A stretch of 64,000 bases of DNA from JBBQWR01 sp038210495. GTDB lineage: Bacteria; Planctomycetota; Planctomycetia; Pirellulales; DATAWG01. The translations under genes and the position numbers were made by a program. Of this stretch, positions 57,743-64,000 are shown in pieces (positions within the stretch are counted from its first letter, which is position 1; the number at the start of each line of letters is the position of its first letter). The stretch covers positions 124,001 to 188,000 of the forward strand of contig JBBQWR010000001.1 of NCBI GenBank assembly GCA_038210495.1. Reading direction: 5' to 3'. The notes beneath the pieces were generated by a model. That model was not told where the DNA came from, did no database searches, and worked only from the letters and a program-made list of their open reading frames with translations.

Positions 57743-58348
57743 ATGGAAACCTACGACTTGCTGATGCTTGCCGTGCTGGCGCTCACGACGGTGCATGGCC
57801 TTTTCAAGGGCTTGGCGTATCAGATCGCGTCGTTGGGCGCGATCGCGCTGGGATACTTTGCGTCGCTCAAGTTCAGCGAACCGCTGGCGCCGATGTTTGG
57901 CCAGCCGCCGCTTAACCGATTCGTCGCCATGTTCGTGCTCTACATGGTCGCGTCGCTGGCCGTCTGGATCGGATTCCGATTCGTGTCGGACTTCCTCAAC
58001 AACTTGCAGCTTCGTGGATACGATCGCCAGGTCGGCGGCCTATTCGGCGCGGCCAAAGGAGTCGTCTACTGTTTGGTGGTGACGTTCTTCGCACTAACTT
58101 TGGCGCCGTCGTTCCAGGAGCAAATTCTGCAATCTCGCTCCGGCCACTATATGGCTCAATTGCTCAATCGGGCCGACCCGATCTTGCCCGCCGAATGGCG
58201 CCAAGTCGTGGAGCCCTACTTGAACCAATTGGAAAACGATCTCGCGCCGGACGGCGCAAAACCGCGCGCGACGGCGGTTCCGGCGCGTGTGAATGCGCCG
58301 CCTCCGGCAGCGCCCGCGCCGAAGCGGCGAAGTGTCTACACGACATAA
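57743..58348 (+). CDS. CvpA-family membrane protein
   Basis: 201 residues from the ATG at 57743, with GAAAGA-type ribosome site. Four membrane helices in ~6-150 ('LMLAVLALTTVHGLFKGLAY', 'ASLGAIALGYFASLKFS', 'MFVLYMVASLAVWIGFRFV', 'GAAKGVVYCLVVTFFALTL'), with the conserved 'KGLAYQIASLGA' and 'QVGGLFGAAKG' motifs. CvpA proteins support colicin V export in E. coli and otherwise affect envelope stress tolerance. The tail is Ala/Pro-rich. Single gene. Confidence 0.88.
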   Translation: METYDLLMLAVLALTTVHGLFKGLAYQIASLGAIALGYFASLKFSEPLAPMFGQPPLNRFVAMFVLYMVASLAVWIGFRFVSDFLNNLQLRGYDRQVGGLFGAAKGVVYCLVVTFFALTLAPSFQEQILQSRSGHYMAQLLNRADPILPAEWRQVVEPYLNQLENDLAPDGAKPRATAVPARVNAPPPAAPAPKRRSVYTT

Positions 58349-58723
58349 CGGCGGCTTCCTGCAGCGCCGTCTCGCCGCGCGGCGGGTCGTTGAATCGGAG
58401 CCGTAGGCCGGAGGAGTTGGGGCAATGGCCAGCGCAGCAGATGCCGCGGCAAAGCACGAATTTCCGGCCGAAAATCGACTCCTAAACGAACATAAGAGAC
58501 ATTATCGGACGTTGCGGCGCGGTTTCTGGCAGGCTTTAGGCGGGCCCCGTTGTACTCGACGAGATGGTGTGATCTCAATCTCGCAGAGTCAGATTTCGAA
58601 GCGATCGCGAAGAAATTGGAATCGTCATGGCGATACCGTGGACCAACTCCATCCGCTCGAGCGCGGATGCCGCTGGCCGCGGAAAAAATCCGCCGCCGGG
58701 CGAGTTCAAAAAAAATCTCGCCA
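58349..58723. other. 375-base gap between convergent cvpA and accA
   Basis: Frames exist on both strands (for example plus 58627-58857) but none has a domain, good start site or plausible amino-acid composition. It may be remains of a gene; nothing could be identified. Confidence 0.4.
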
Positions 58724-59722
58724 TCAATTTGGGCGATGTCCGATTGTCGAGTGCAACTCACCGGCCTCGAAGAACATTCCCATTTGGCGAAACTTGTTGT
58801 ACCGGCTCGCCAGCAGGGCGTCTTTGGGTTTTGACACCAATTCGCGAAGCGCCTTGATCAGATACATCTTCAGCCTGGCGGCCATCCGCGGATAGTCGCG
58901 GTGGGCGCCGCCGAGCGGTTCCTCGATGACGTCGTCAATCACGCCAAGCTTTAACAGGTCGCGGGACGTCAATCGCATCGCTTTGGCCGCCTCGGCCTTG
59001 TGGACGTGGCTTTTCCACAAGATACCCGCGCACCCCTCGGGGCTGATCACCGAATAATAAGCATGCTCGAGAACGGCGATCTTGTCCCCCACGCCGATTC
59101 CCAGCGCCCCGCCTGAGCCCCCCTCCCCGATCACGACGCAAATAATCGGCGTCGGCAGCCGGGACATATAAAACATGCTTTCGGCGATCACTTGCGATTG
59201 ACCCCGCTCCTCCGCCTCGACGCCCGGGTAGGCGCCCGGCGTATCGATGAAGCAGATCACCGGCCGGCCGAACTTCGCCGCCAGCTTCATCTTGGCCATC
59301 GCCTTGCGATAGCCCTCGGGATGAGCGCAGCCGAAATGACAAAGGCTCCTCTCCTTGACTGTTCGCCCTTTTTGGTGGCCGACGATCATCACCTTGAACT
59401 GATCGAGCTTGGCAAAGCCCGTTCGCAAGGCTCGATCGTCGCCGAACGCCTTGTCGCCATGCAGCTCGACGAATTCGTCGAAGACCATCCCGATGTAGTC
59501 GGTCGTCATCGGCCGATCCGGATGGCGGGCGACCTCGACGGTTTCCCACGGCGTCAGATTGGCGAAGATGCCACGAGTTAGTTCGACTAATTCACGGCGC
59601 AGTCGGCGGAGCTCGTCGCGCGCGGCGACGTCCTCACGGGCTGCCGGTTCCAAATCGGCGATCCGCGATTCGAGATCGTAAATCGGTCGTTCGAATGCGA
59701 GTCGGTGGTTGCCTGTCGCCAT
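58724..59722 (-). CDS. accA: Acetyl-CoA carboxylase carboxyltransferase subunit alpha
   Basis: 332 residues from the ATG at 59722; an in-frame start at 59830 would add a poorly conserved head that overlaps the palindromic element side. 'RPIYDLESRIADLE' is the N-terminal coil; carboxyltransferase core motifs 'GRPVICFIDTPGAYPGVEAE', 'PTPIICVVIGEGGSGGALGI' and 'YSVISPEGCAGILWKSH'. It transfers carboxyl from biotin to acetyl-CoA, forming malonyl-CoA with AccD (not in this window). Followed by the 375-base gap. Confidence 0.96.
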   Translation of the reverse strand: MATGNHRLAFERPIYDLESRIADLEPAAREDVAARDELRRLRRELVELTRGIFANLTPWETVEVARHPDRPMTTDYIGMVFDEFVELHGDKAFGDDRALRTGFAKLDQFKVMIVGHQKGRTVKERSLCHFGCAHPEGYRKAMAKMKLAAKFGRPVICFIDTPGAYPGVEAEERGQSQVIAESMFYMSRLPTPIICVVIGEGGSGGALGIGVGDKIAVLEHAYYSVISPEGCAGILWKSHVHKAEAAKAMRLTSRDLLKLGVIDDVIEEPLGGAHRDYPRMAARLKMYLIKALRELVSKPKDALLASRYNKFRQMGMFFEAGELHSTIGHRPN

Positions 59723-59776
59723 CGTCGCGGATTGGTCTCCGGTTAATGATTGCCGTCGTGGTCGGAAAATCGGCTT

Positions 59777-59786
59777 AGGGCAGGGG
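59777..59786 (+). other. Copy of the G-rich word GGGCAGGGG
   Basis: One of eight plus-strand occurrences of this 9-mer found by eye (others near 7899, 46475, 47842, 48611, 50632, 53467, 54038); two more are on the minus strand near 61973 and 62272. Confidence 0.5.
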
Positions 59787-59844
59787 TCCAATGCGTTTGA
59801 TAGGCTAATCCAACATGCCGGACAGGGCAAGAACGGTTCCGATA

Positions 59845-59948
59845 GAGCCGCGCACGAAGTAAGCGATTGGAAGACAAAATTGACCAGCGGTTGAAATGAT
59901 CGGCGAGTGTACTTGAGCGGCGCGCACCGCTTACTTCGTGCGCGGCTC
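59845..59948. repeat. 104-bp element with the same 21-bp terminal inverted repeats as 19973-20040
   Basis: Arms begin GAGCCGCGCACGAAGTAAGC and match perfectly for 21 bases; the 62-base centre differs from the other copy. It separates accA from the kinase gene. Confidence 0.85.
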
Positions 59949-59969
59949 CTTGCATTTCGGCAACGTCCG

Positions 59970-60830
59970 TCATCGCTTCGGGGCCGGGCGGCCCGGCTGG
60001 AGAGCCTTTGCCGCGCGAAGTTCGACCAACACCTCGCCCATCGTCGCCGGACGATCGGCGGGATTCTTTGCTAGCATCCGCTTCACCAGCTGAATGCACT
60101 GGGAAGTGACGTTTTTGTTGGACGCCTCGATCGGTGGCGGCGGCGAGTTCAAATGCTTCTTGAGCAACTCGTTTTCCGAATTGCCCGTGAACGGCGGCCG
60201 ACCGCACAGCACTTCGAACGTCACGCAGCCGAAGCTGTAGATATCGCTACGGGCATCGAGCACTTGATGGCGAATCTGCTCCGGCGACATGTAGCTGCGG
60301 GTTCCCTGGACCTTGGGCTTCGAACCCAACAGCCGACCGAAGAAGCCGGGCTGCCGCACGGCGATCGCGAAATCGATCAGCTTCGCGGCGCCGTCCGGGT
60401 TGACTAGGAAATTGTCCGGTTTGATGTCGCGGTGAATCCAGCCTTGCTGATGAAAGTACGACAAGCCTTCGGCCGTCTGCTCGAGAATCTTTTGCGTTTG
60501 ACTCGCCAAGCGATCGCCGCCCTGAATTACGACTTGCTTGAGATTCATCGCCGAGCCGAAAAACTCGAGCGCCAAGAAAGGCGATTGCCGCGACGCGTCG
60601 AATTCGAAGACACGGATCACGGCCGGGTGCTTGAGGTCCTTGCCCACCTCGAGCTCGTGCTTCATGAGTTTTAGAAGCTGCGAGTCTTGTCGATAGTTGT
60701 CGTTGACGATCTTCAGCGCGTACCGGTCTTGCCGAGCATCGTGCATCGCTTCCCAGACTTGGCATTGCCGTCCATTGCCTGCCCGGCCGAGGAGCCGATA
60801 GGAACCGAAGTAGTCTCCTTGCTGCGCCAT
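59970..60830 (-). CDS. Soluble Hanks-type Ser/Thr protein kinase with DFA in place of DFG
   Basis: 286 residues from the ATG at 60830 (60857 also in frame). Gly-rich loop 'LLGRAGNGRQCQVWEA', the ATP lysine in 'RYALKIVND', catalytic loop 'HRDIKPDNFLV', then 'LIDFAIAVRQ' where the metal-binding triad reads D-F-A, activation segment end 'RSYMSPEQIRHQ', and 'DIYSFGCVTFEVLCGRPPFT'. The catalytic Asp, Lys and Asn remain, so activity is possible despite the Gly-to-Ala change. There is no membrane helix or sensor domain, unlike most bacterial Hanks kinases. Single gene. Confidence 0.9.
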   Translation of the reverse strand: MAQQGDYFGSYRLLGRAGNGRQCQVWEAMHDARQDRYALKIVNDNYRQDSQLLKLMKHELEVGKDLKHPAVIRVFEFDASRQSPFLALEFFGSAMNLKQVVIQGGDRLASQTQKILEQTAEGLSYFHQQGWIHRDIKPDNFLVNPDGAAKLIDFAIAVRQPGFFGRLLGSKPKVQGTRSYMSPEQIRHQVLDARSDIYSFGCVTFEVLCGRPPFTGNSENELLKKHLNSPPPPIEASNKNVTSQCIQLVKRMLAKNPADRPATMGEVLVELRAAKALQPGRPAPKR

Positions 60831-60939
60831 GCGATCGCCATTTTCAATTGCCAACAAACTGTCGAATCGAGGAGATTTAGCTTAATCGGCGTTGGCGATT
60901 GTCACAACAAGAGGAATCGTGGCGAGTGGCGAGTCATGG

Positions 60940-60960
60940 GTCAGGCACTCTATGCCTGAC
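60940..60960. repeat. Palindrome GTCAGGCA-N5-TGCCTGAC
   Basis: Another copy of the GTCAGGCAC family, 12 bases from the glycosyltransferase stop codon. A GGCGAGTGGCGAGT repeat precedes it (60921-60934). Confidence 0.7.
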
Positions 60961-60971
60961 GTGGAGCAACG

Positions 60972-62135
60972 TCATGGATATCTGCCGAGCAGCGAAACGT
61001 ATAGCAACCTGAGGTCGTCGACCATCCGATCGTGGCGGAATTCGTCGGCGAACAATTGTCGACCTCTGGCGCCGAGGCGCGTTCTCAAGGCGGGATCGAG
61101 CGCCAATCGAATAATCGCTGTCGCAAGCTCGTCGACCGATCTAGGTGGCAATAAGAAACCGGTTTCGCCGTTAATTACGACTTCCCGAGCGCCGTCGATG
61201 TCGTAGCTTACCACCGGTCGGCCGACGATTAGCGATTGGACCAGTGCCCTGGCCAACCCCTCCCGAAGACTCACATGCGCGACTATATCCATCGCCGCGA
61301 TGAGCGCCGGAATTCGCTCCGGGGGTTGGAGACCCATGAAGCGAAAATAACTGGTAAGTCCGGCTGTCGCGATTTGCGATTCCAATTTCGATCGCAACGC
61401 GCCGTCACCGACAAGGAGAAATTGGGCCGCTGGACACCCCGCGACAATGGCCGGCGCGGCGCGAATTAGATACTCGTGCCCTTTGAGATCGAACAGCCGT
61501 GCGATCTTGCCAATAACGACTTGATCCGGTCGATAGCCAAGCTCGTTGCGAACTGCGTCGCGTTGCGACGCGGCTACCAACAGCGGCTTGACCTCCAGAC
61601 CACTGCGGATCGCGATAAATTTTTCGCGAGGCGCGACGCCATTGACGACGAGCAATTCCGTCATCGCGCGCGAAACACTGACCAACGCATGACAACGCCG
61701 AGCGGCCCAGCGTTCGCAGCGCCGCGCGAATTCGCACGCCATGAGGCTTTGGTACGGATGAAATGGCGCGCCATGGACCGTATGAACGATCGCCGGCACG
61801 CCCAAGGCCGATGCGGCGGCTCGGCCCAGAATTCCGCCCTTGGCGCTGTGCGTATGAACGACATCCGGCCGAAACTTGCGCAAAGCTGCCTTGATTGCCC
61901 GGTAGCTTTGCCAATCTCGCCAAGGATGGATGGACCGCAGCAACTGGGGCACGATCTGGATCGGGGTCCCCCCTGCCCTGCCCCGCTCGAGCAGGCTTCC
62001 CTCGGGGCCGATCGCCGGCCCCGTGATGAGCAAGACGTCCTCGTTATATTGCGCGCGCAGCCCCTCGCACGACAAAAGCGTGTTCTCTTGCGCGCCTCCG
62101 AGGATCATGCGGGTAATGACGTGTGCGATACGCAT
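60972..62135 (-). CDS. GT4-family glycosyltransferase
   Basis: 387 residues from the ATG at 62135; longer in-frame starts read through repeat DNA. N-lobe: 'MRIAHVITRMILGGAQENTL', 'VVHTHSAKGGILGRAAASAL', 'GVPAIVHTVHGAPFHPYQ'. C-lobe: 'QVVIGKIARLFDLKGHEYLI', 'FMGLQPPERIPALIAAMDIV' and the E-x7-E motif 'SLREGLARALVQSLIVGRPV'. Retaining GT-B enzymes of this group build polysaccharides or glycolipids; the sugar and acceptor are unknown. The start lies beside the composite repeat block 62151-62314. Confidence 0.92.
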   Translation of the reverse strand: MRIAHVITRMILGGAQENTLLSCEGLRAQYNEDVLLITGPAIGPEGSLLERGRAGGTPIQIVPQLLRSIHPWRDWQSYRAIKAALRKFRPDVVHTHSAKGGILGRAAASALGVPAIVHTVHGAPFHPYQSLMACEFARRCERWAARRCHALVSVSRAMTELLVVNGVAPREKFIAIRSGLEVKPLLVAASQRDAVRNELGYRPDQVVIGKIARLFDLKGHEYLIRAAPAIVAGCPAAQFLLVGDGALRSKLESQIATAGLTSYFRFMGLQPPERIPALIAAMDIVAHVSLREGLARALVQSLIVGRPVVSYDIDGAREVVINGETGFLLPPRSVDELATAIIRLALDPALRTRLGARGRQLFADEFRHDRMVDDLRLLYVSLLGRYP

Positions 62136-62150
62136 GGGAGGGGCGGGGCA

Positions 62151-62314
62151 AAGTCGGGAGACGGGAGTCGGGAGTAACGAAGCCGCGGTATTCTGCAGCG
62201 GGGTTACAGAGCGGCAATAACAGAGAGACAATACTCCGCAGCAGGATGCCGCGGCTATGTGAACTGGCCTCCCCTGCCCTGCTCCCGACTTCCGACTCCC
62301 GTTTCCCGACTCCC
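62151..62314. repeat. Composite nested palindrome between truA and the glycosyltransferase
   Basis: Outer arms are facing copies of the G-rich GGGAGTC repeat (62151-62177 plus; 62282-62314 minus). Inside them is an inverted pair of the GCCGCGG...CTGC repeat (62181-62205 and 62232-62256). Thus two repeat families are nested in one symmetric block. The right outer arm is translated as the truA C-terminal tail. Confidence 0.75.
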
Positions 62315-63103
62315 CGCGTACTGGACGCGAACCAAGAACAAGCCTTGCGGCGGCGCGGCGCAACCGGCGGCTTTGCGGTCGAGACCCGCGAGGACCGTGC
62401 CGGGCCAACTCTCGTCGTGAATGCCGCGGCCGACCGAGACGAGCGTGCCCACGATGTTCCGCACCATGTGGTACAAAAAACCGTTCGCTTCAATTTCGAT
62501 TTGGATTTCGCCGGGCATTGCCGCGATTGCCGAACCGGAGCCAACTGGATTGCCCCCAAGCGCCGGCTGCCGCCGCTCGATGGTCAGTTCGCATACGGTG
62601 CGAATCGTCGTCGCGCGGATCGAACCGCTGGTTGCAAAGCTTTTGAAGTCGTGAGTTCCGACGAGAGCTTGTGCCGAGCGGCGCATCGCGTCGGCGTCGA
62701 GCCGGCGATAGACGTGCCACGAATATCGCCGCGCGAACACGTTAGTAATCGGCCCGTCTTGAATCACATATCGATAACGTTTTCGCTCGACATGTCGGAT
62801 GGCGTCGAAGTCCGTCGCAACTTCTTCGATATTTAAGATTGCCACGTCCTTAGGCAATTCGGCGTTGACCGCTCGGACAATGATTTCGAGCGGCAGTTGG
62901 CAATCGGTCGTAAAGCCGACCGCTTGGCCGAGCGCATGCACCCCGGCGTCAGTGCGGCCACTGGCAGTCACGGTCACGCTCGCTTTAGTAACGCGGCCGA
63001 TCGTTTCTTGCAGCGTTTGCTGGACTGTCCGCCGGCCGGGCTGAAATTGCCAGCCAAAAAAATCCGTGCCGTCGTAAGCCACCGTGAGCTTGAACGTGCG
63101 CAT
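62255..63103 (-). CDS. truA: tRNA pseudouridine synthase A
   Basis: 282 residues. 'LTVAYDGTDFFGWQFQPGRR', the catalytic aspartate in 'ASGRTDAGVHALGQAVGF', 'DAIRHVERKRYRYVIQDGP' and 'FLYHMVRNIVGTLVSVGRG' are intact. It makes pseudouridine at positions 38-40 of tRNA anticodon stems. The natural end is 'APPQGLFLVRVQYA'; the following 18 residues (from 'GSRETGVGSREQGRGGQ') are encoded by the GGGAGTC repeat plus a GGGCAGGGG word. asd lies 42 bases upstream on the same strand, probably in one transcript. Confidence 0.95.
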   Translation of the reverse strand: MRTFKLTVAYDGTDFFGWQFQPGRRTVQQTLQETIGRVTKASVTVTASGRTDAGVHALGQAVGFTTDCQLPLEIIVRAVNAELPKDVAILNIEEVATDFDAIRHVERKRYRYVIQDGPITNVFARRYSWHVYRRLDADAMRRSAQALVGTHDFKSFATSGSIRATTIRTVCELTIERRQPALGGNPVGSGSAIAAMPGEIQIEIEANGFLYHMVRNIVGTLVSVGRGIHDESWPGTVLAGLDRKAAGCAAPPQGLFLVRVQYAGSRETGVGSREQGRGGQFT

Positions 63104-63145
63104 GCAGTATCGCGTTTTTTCTTCAGACGGCGGATCCGAGTTGAT

Positions 63146-64000
63146 TTAAACCTTGGCCCCGGCATGGCTACGAACCAATAGCTCGGCGATCTGCACGGCG
63201 TTGGTGGCCGCCCCTTTGCGAAGATTGTCGCTCACGCACCAAAACGCCAAGCCCGTCGGGCTGGAAAGGTCTTCGCGAATTCGACCGATGAACACCTCAT
63301 CGCGCCCAGAGCATGTCTTGGGCATCGGGTACTGCTTCGCGGCCAAGTCGTCGACGACGCAAATTCCCGGCGCTTGGGAAAAAATCTCGCGGGCCTCGGC
63401 GGCCGTGATCTTCCGCTCGGTCTCGACCAAGATACTCTCGCTGTGGCAATTCGAGACGGGCACGCGAACGCACGTCGGACAAATCTGAATCGAATCGTCC
63501 CCCATGATCTTCCGGGTCTCCAATACCATCTTCATTTCTTCCGAGGTGTAACCGGCATAATTCTCCGACCCGATCTGCGGGATGAGATTGAAAGCAATAT
63601 CGTGGGCGAACACTTGCCGTTCGTAGCCGGCGCCGCCGAGAAGGGCGCGACTGCCCGCCTCCAGTTCCGCGCTACCGCCCAGCCCAGCGCCGCTAGTGGC
63701 CTGATAGGTGCTGACAATCATTCGGCGAATCCGGCTCACATCGTGCAGCGGCTTCATGGCCACGACCATCTGGGTCGTCGAGCAATTGGGGCTGGCGATG
63801 ATTCCCTTGTGCTCAAGCGCCGCCTCGGGATTCACCTCGGGAATGACCAGCGGCACATCGTCGTTCATCCGCCAATAGCCGCTCTCGTCGACGACGACGC
63901 ACCCGCGCTCGACGGCCCAGGGGACGAATTCCTTGGCGATCTCGTCGGGCGTGCTGCCGATCGCCAGACCGACGCCGTTGAACGAATCGGGCCTGAGCTC
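63146..64000 (-). CDS. asd: Aspartate-semialdehyde dehydrogenase, 5' end outside the window
   Basis: The frame is open to the window edge; about 284 residues are visible. 'EFVPWAVERGCVVVDESGYW' is from the NADP domain, the catalytic Cys is in 'IIASPNCSTTQMVVAMKPLH', and 'STYQATSGAGLGGSAELEAG', 'CPTCVRVPVSNCHSESILVE' follow. It reduces aspartyl phosphate to aspartate semialdehyde, the branch point to DAP/lysine, threonine and methionine; DAP is needed by the murE encoded here. The missing part is the N-terminal 50-60 residues. Confidence 0.95.
   Translation of the reverse strand, partial: ELRPDSFNGVGLAIGSTPDEIAKEFVPWAVERGCVVVDESGYWRMNDDVPLVIPEVNPEAALEHKGIIASPNCSTTQMVVAMKPLHDVSRIRRMIVSTYQATSGAGLGGSAELEAGSRALLGGAGYERQVFAHDIAFNLIPQIGSENYAGYTSEEMKMVLETRKIMGDDSIQICPTCVRVPVSNCHSESILVETERKITAAEAREIFSQAPGICVVDDLAAKQYPMPKTCSGRDEVFIGRIREDLSSPTGLAFWCVSDNLRKGAATNAVQIAELLVRSHAGAKV

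Noticed and set aside
58336..58895. Overlapping frames on both strands in the cvpA-accA gap
   Set aside because: None shows family motifs or credible start sites.

Overview
The window is about 60% G+C, densely coding, and looks like chromosome from a planctomycete, probably of the Pirellulales type. The evidence is the set of lineage-typical proteins rather than any marker gene: a degenerate J-like domain fused to an aspartyl-protease domain, a TPR/gluzincin protein, a Tat-exported Gfo/Idh/MocA oxidoreductase, a DUF11 lipoprotein, a FecR-like anchored protein, and a division/cell-wall cluster with no ftsZ. No rRNA, tRNA, CRISPR array, prophage or intact insertion sequence was recognised. The species cannot be named from sequence alone.

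Layout. 0-11 kb: mostly single-gene metabolic units (thioredoxin, acrylyl-CoA-reductase-like MDR, archease, a phosphoglucose-isomerase-like protein with lost catalytic motifs, UPF0173 hydrolase, Rieske protein, TIGR03960-type radical SAM protein, Cof-type HAD phosphatase). 11-19 kb: a translationally coupled pair (J-like/retropepsin protein; TPR/HEXXH protein), then MazG-like pyrophosphohydrolase, a large membrane protein and an ABC ATPase. 19-27 kb: argB-argD-argF-rph on the minus strand, and sugar-nucleotide transferase, prs and a class V aminotransferase on the plus strand. 27-39 kb: an orphan helical protein, then the minus-strand peptidoglycan cluster murE-murF-mraY-murG-murC-murB-ddl-ftsQ; murE carries the DNPR motif, implying meso-diaminopimelate. 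murD, ftsW, ftsI, ftsA and ftsZ are absent from it.

39-49 kb: accessory and surface genes: a VapBC pair with a near-leaderless promoter and operator, the FecR-like protein, the Tat oxidoreductase, a DUF2442 gene broken by an in-frame amber codon, an aspartate-aminotransferase-like gene, a degenerate phosphohexomutase with an N-terminal Cys cluster, and the wreck of a DUF104-type antitoxin/PIN locus. 49-54 kb: three linked surface-protein genes (two paralogues plus DUF11) and a divergent LolA-like gene. 54-64 kb: pdxA, dtd, a YdjM-like membrane protein, cvpA, accA, a Ser/Thr kinase, a GT4 glycosyltransferase, truA and a partial asd.

The most unusual feature is not a gene. At least ten families of short, mostly palindromic dispersed repeats fill the intergenic space. 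One, a G-rich 7-bp-period element (GGGAGTC), repeatedly sits exactly at gene 3' ends and is translated as an extra SRETGVGS-like tail on ArgB, TruA, a GlmU-like protein and the orphan 27-kb protein; it also forms regularly spaced G-tracts with quadruplex potential.
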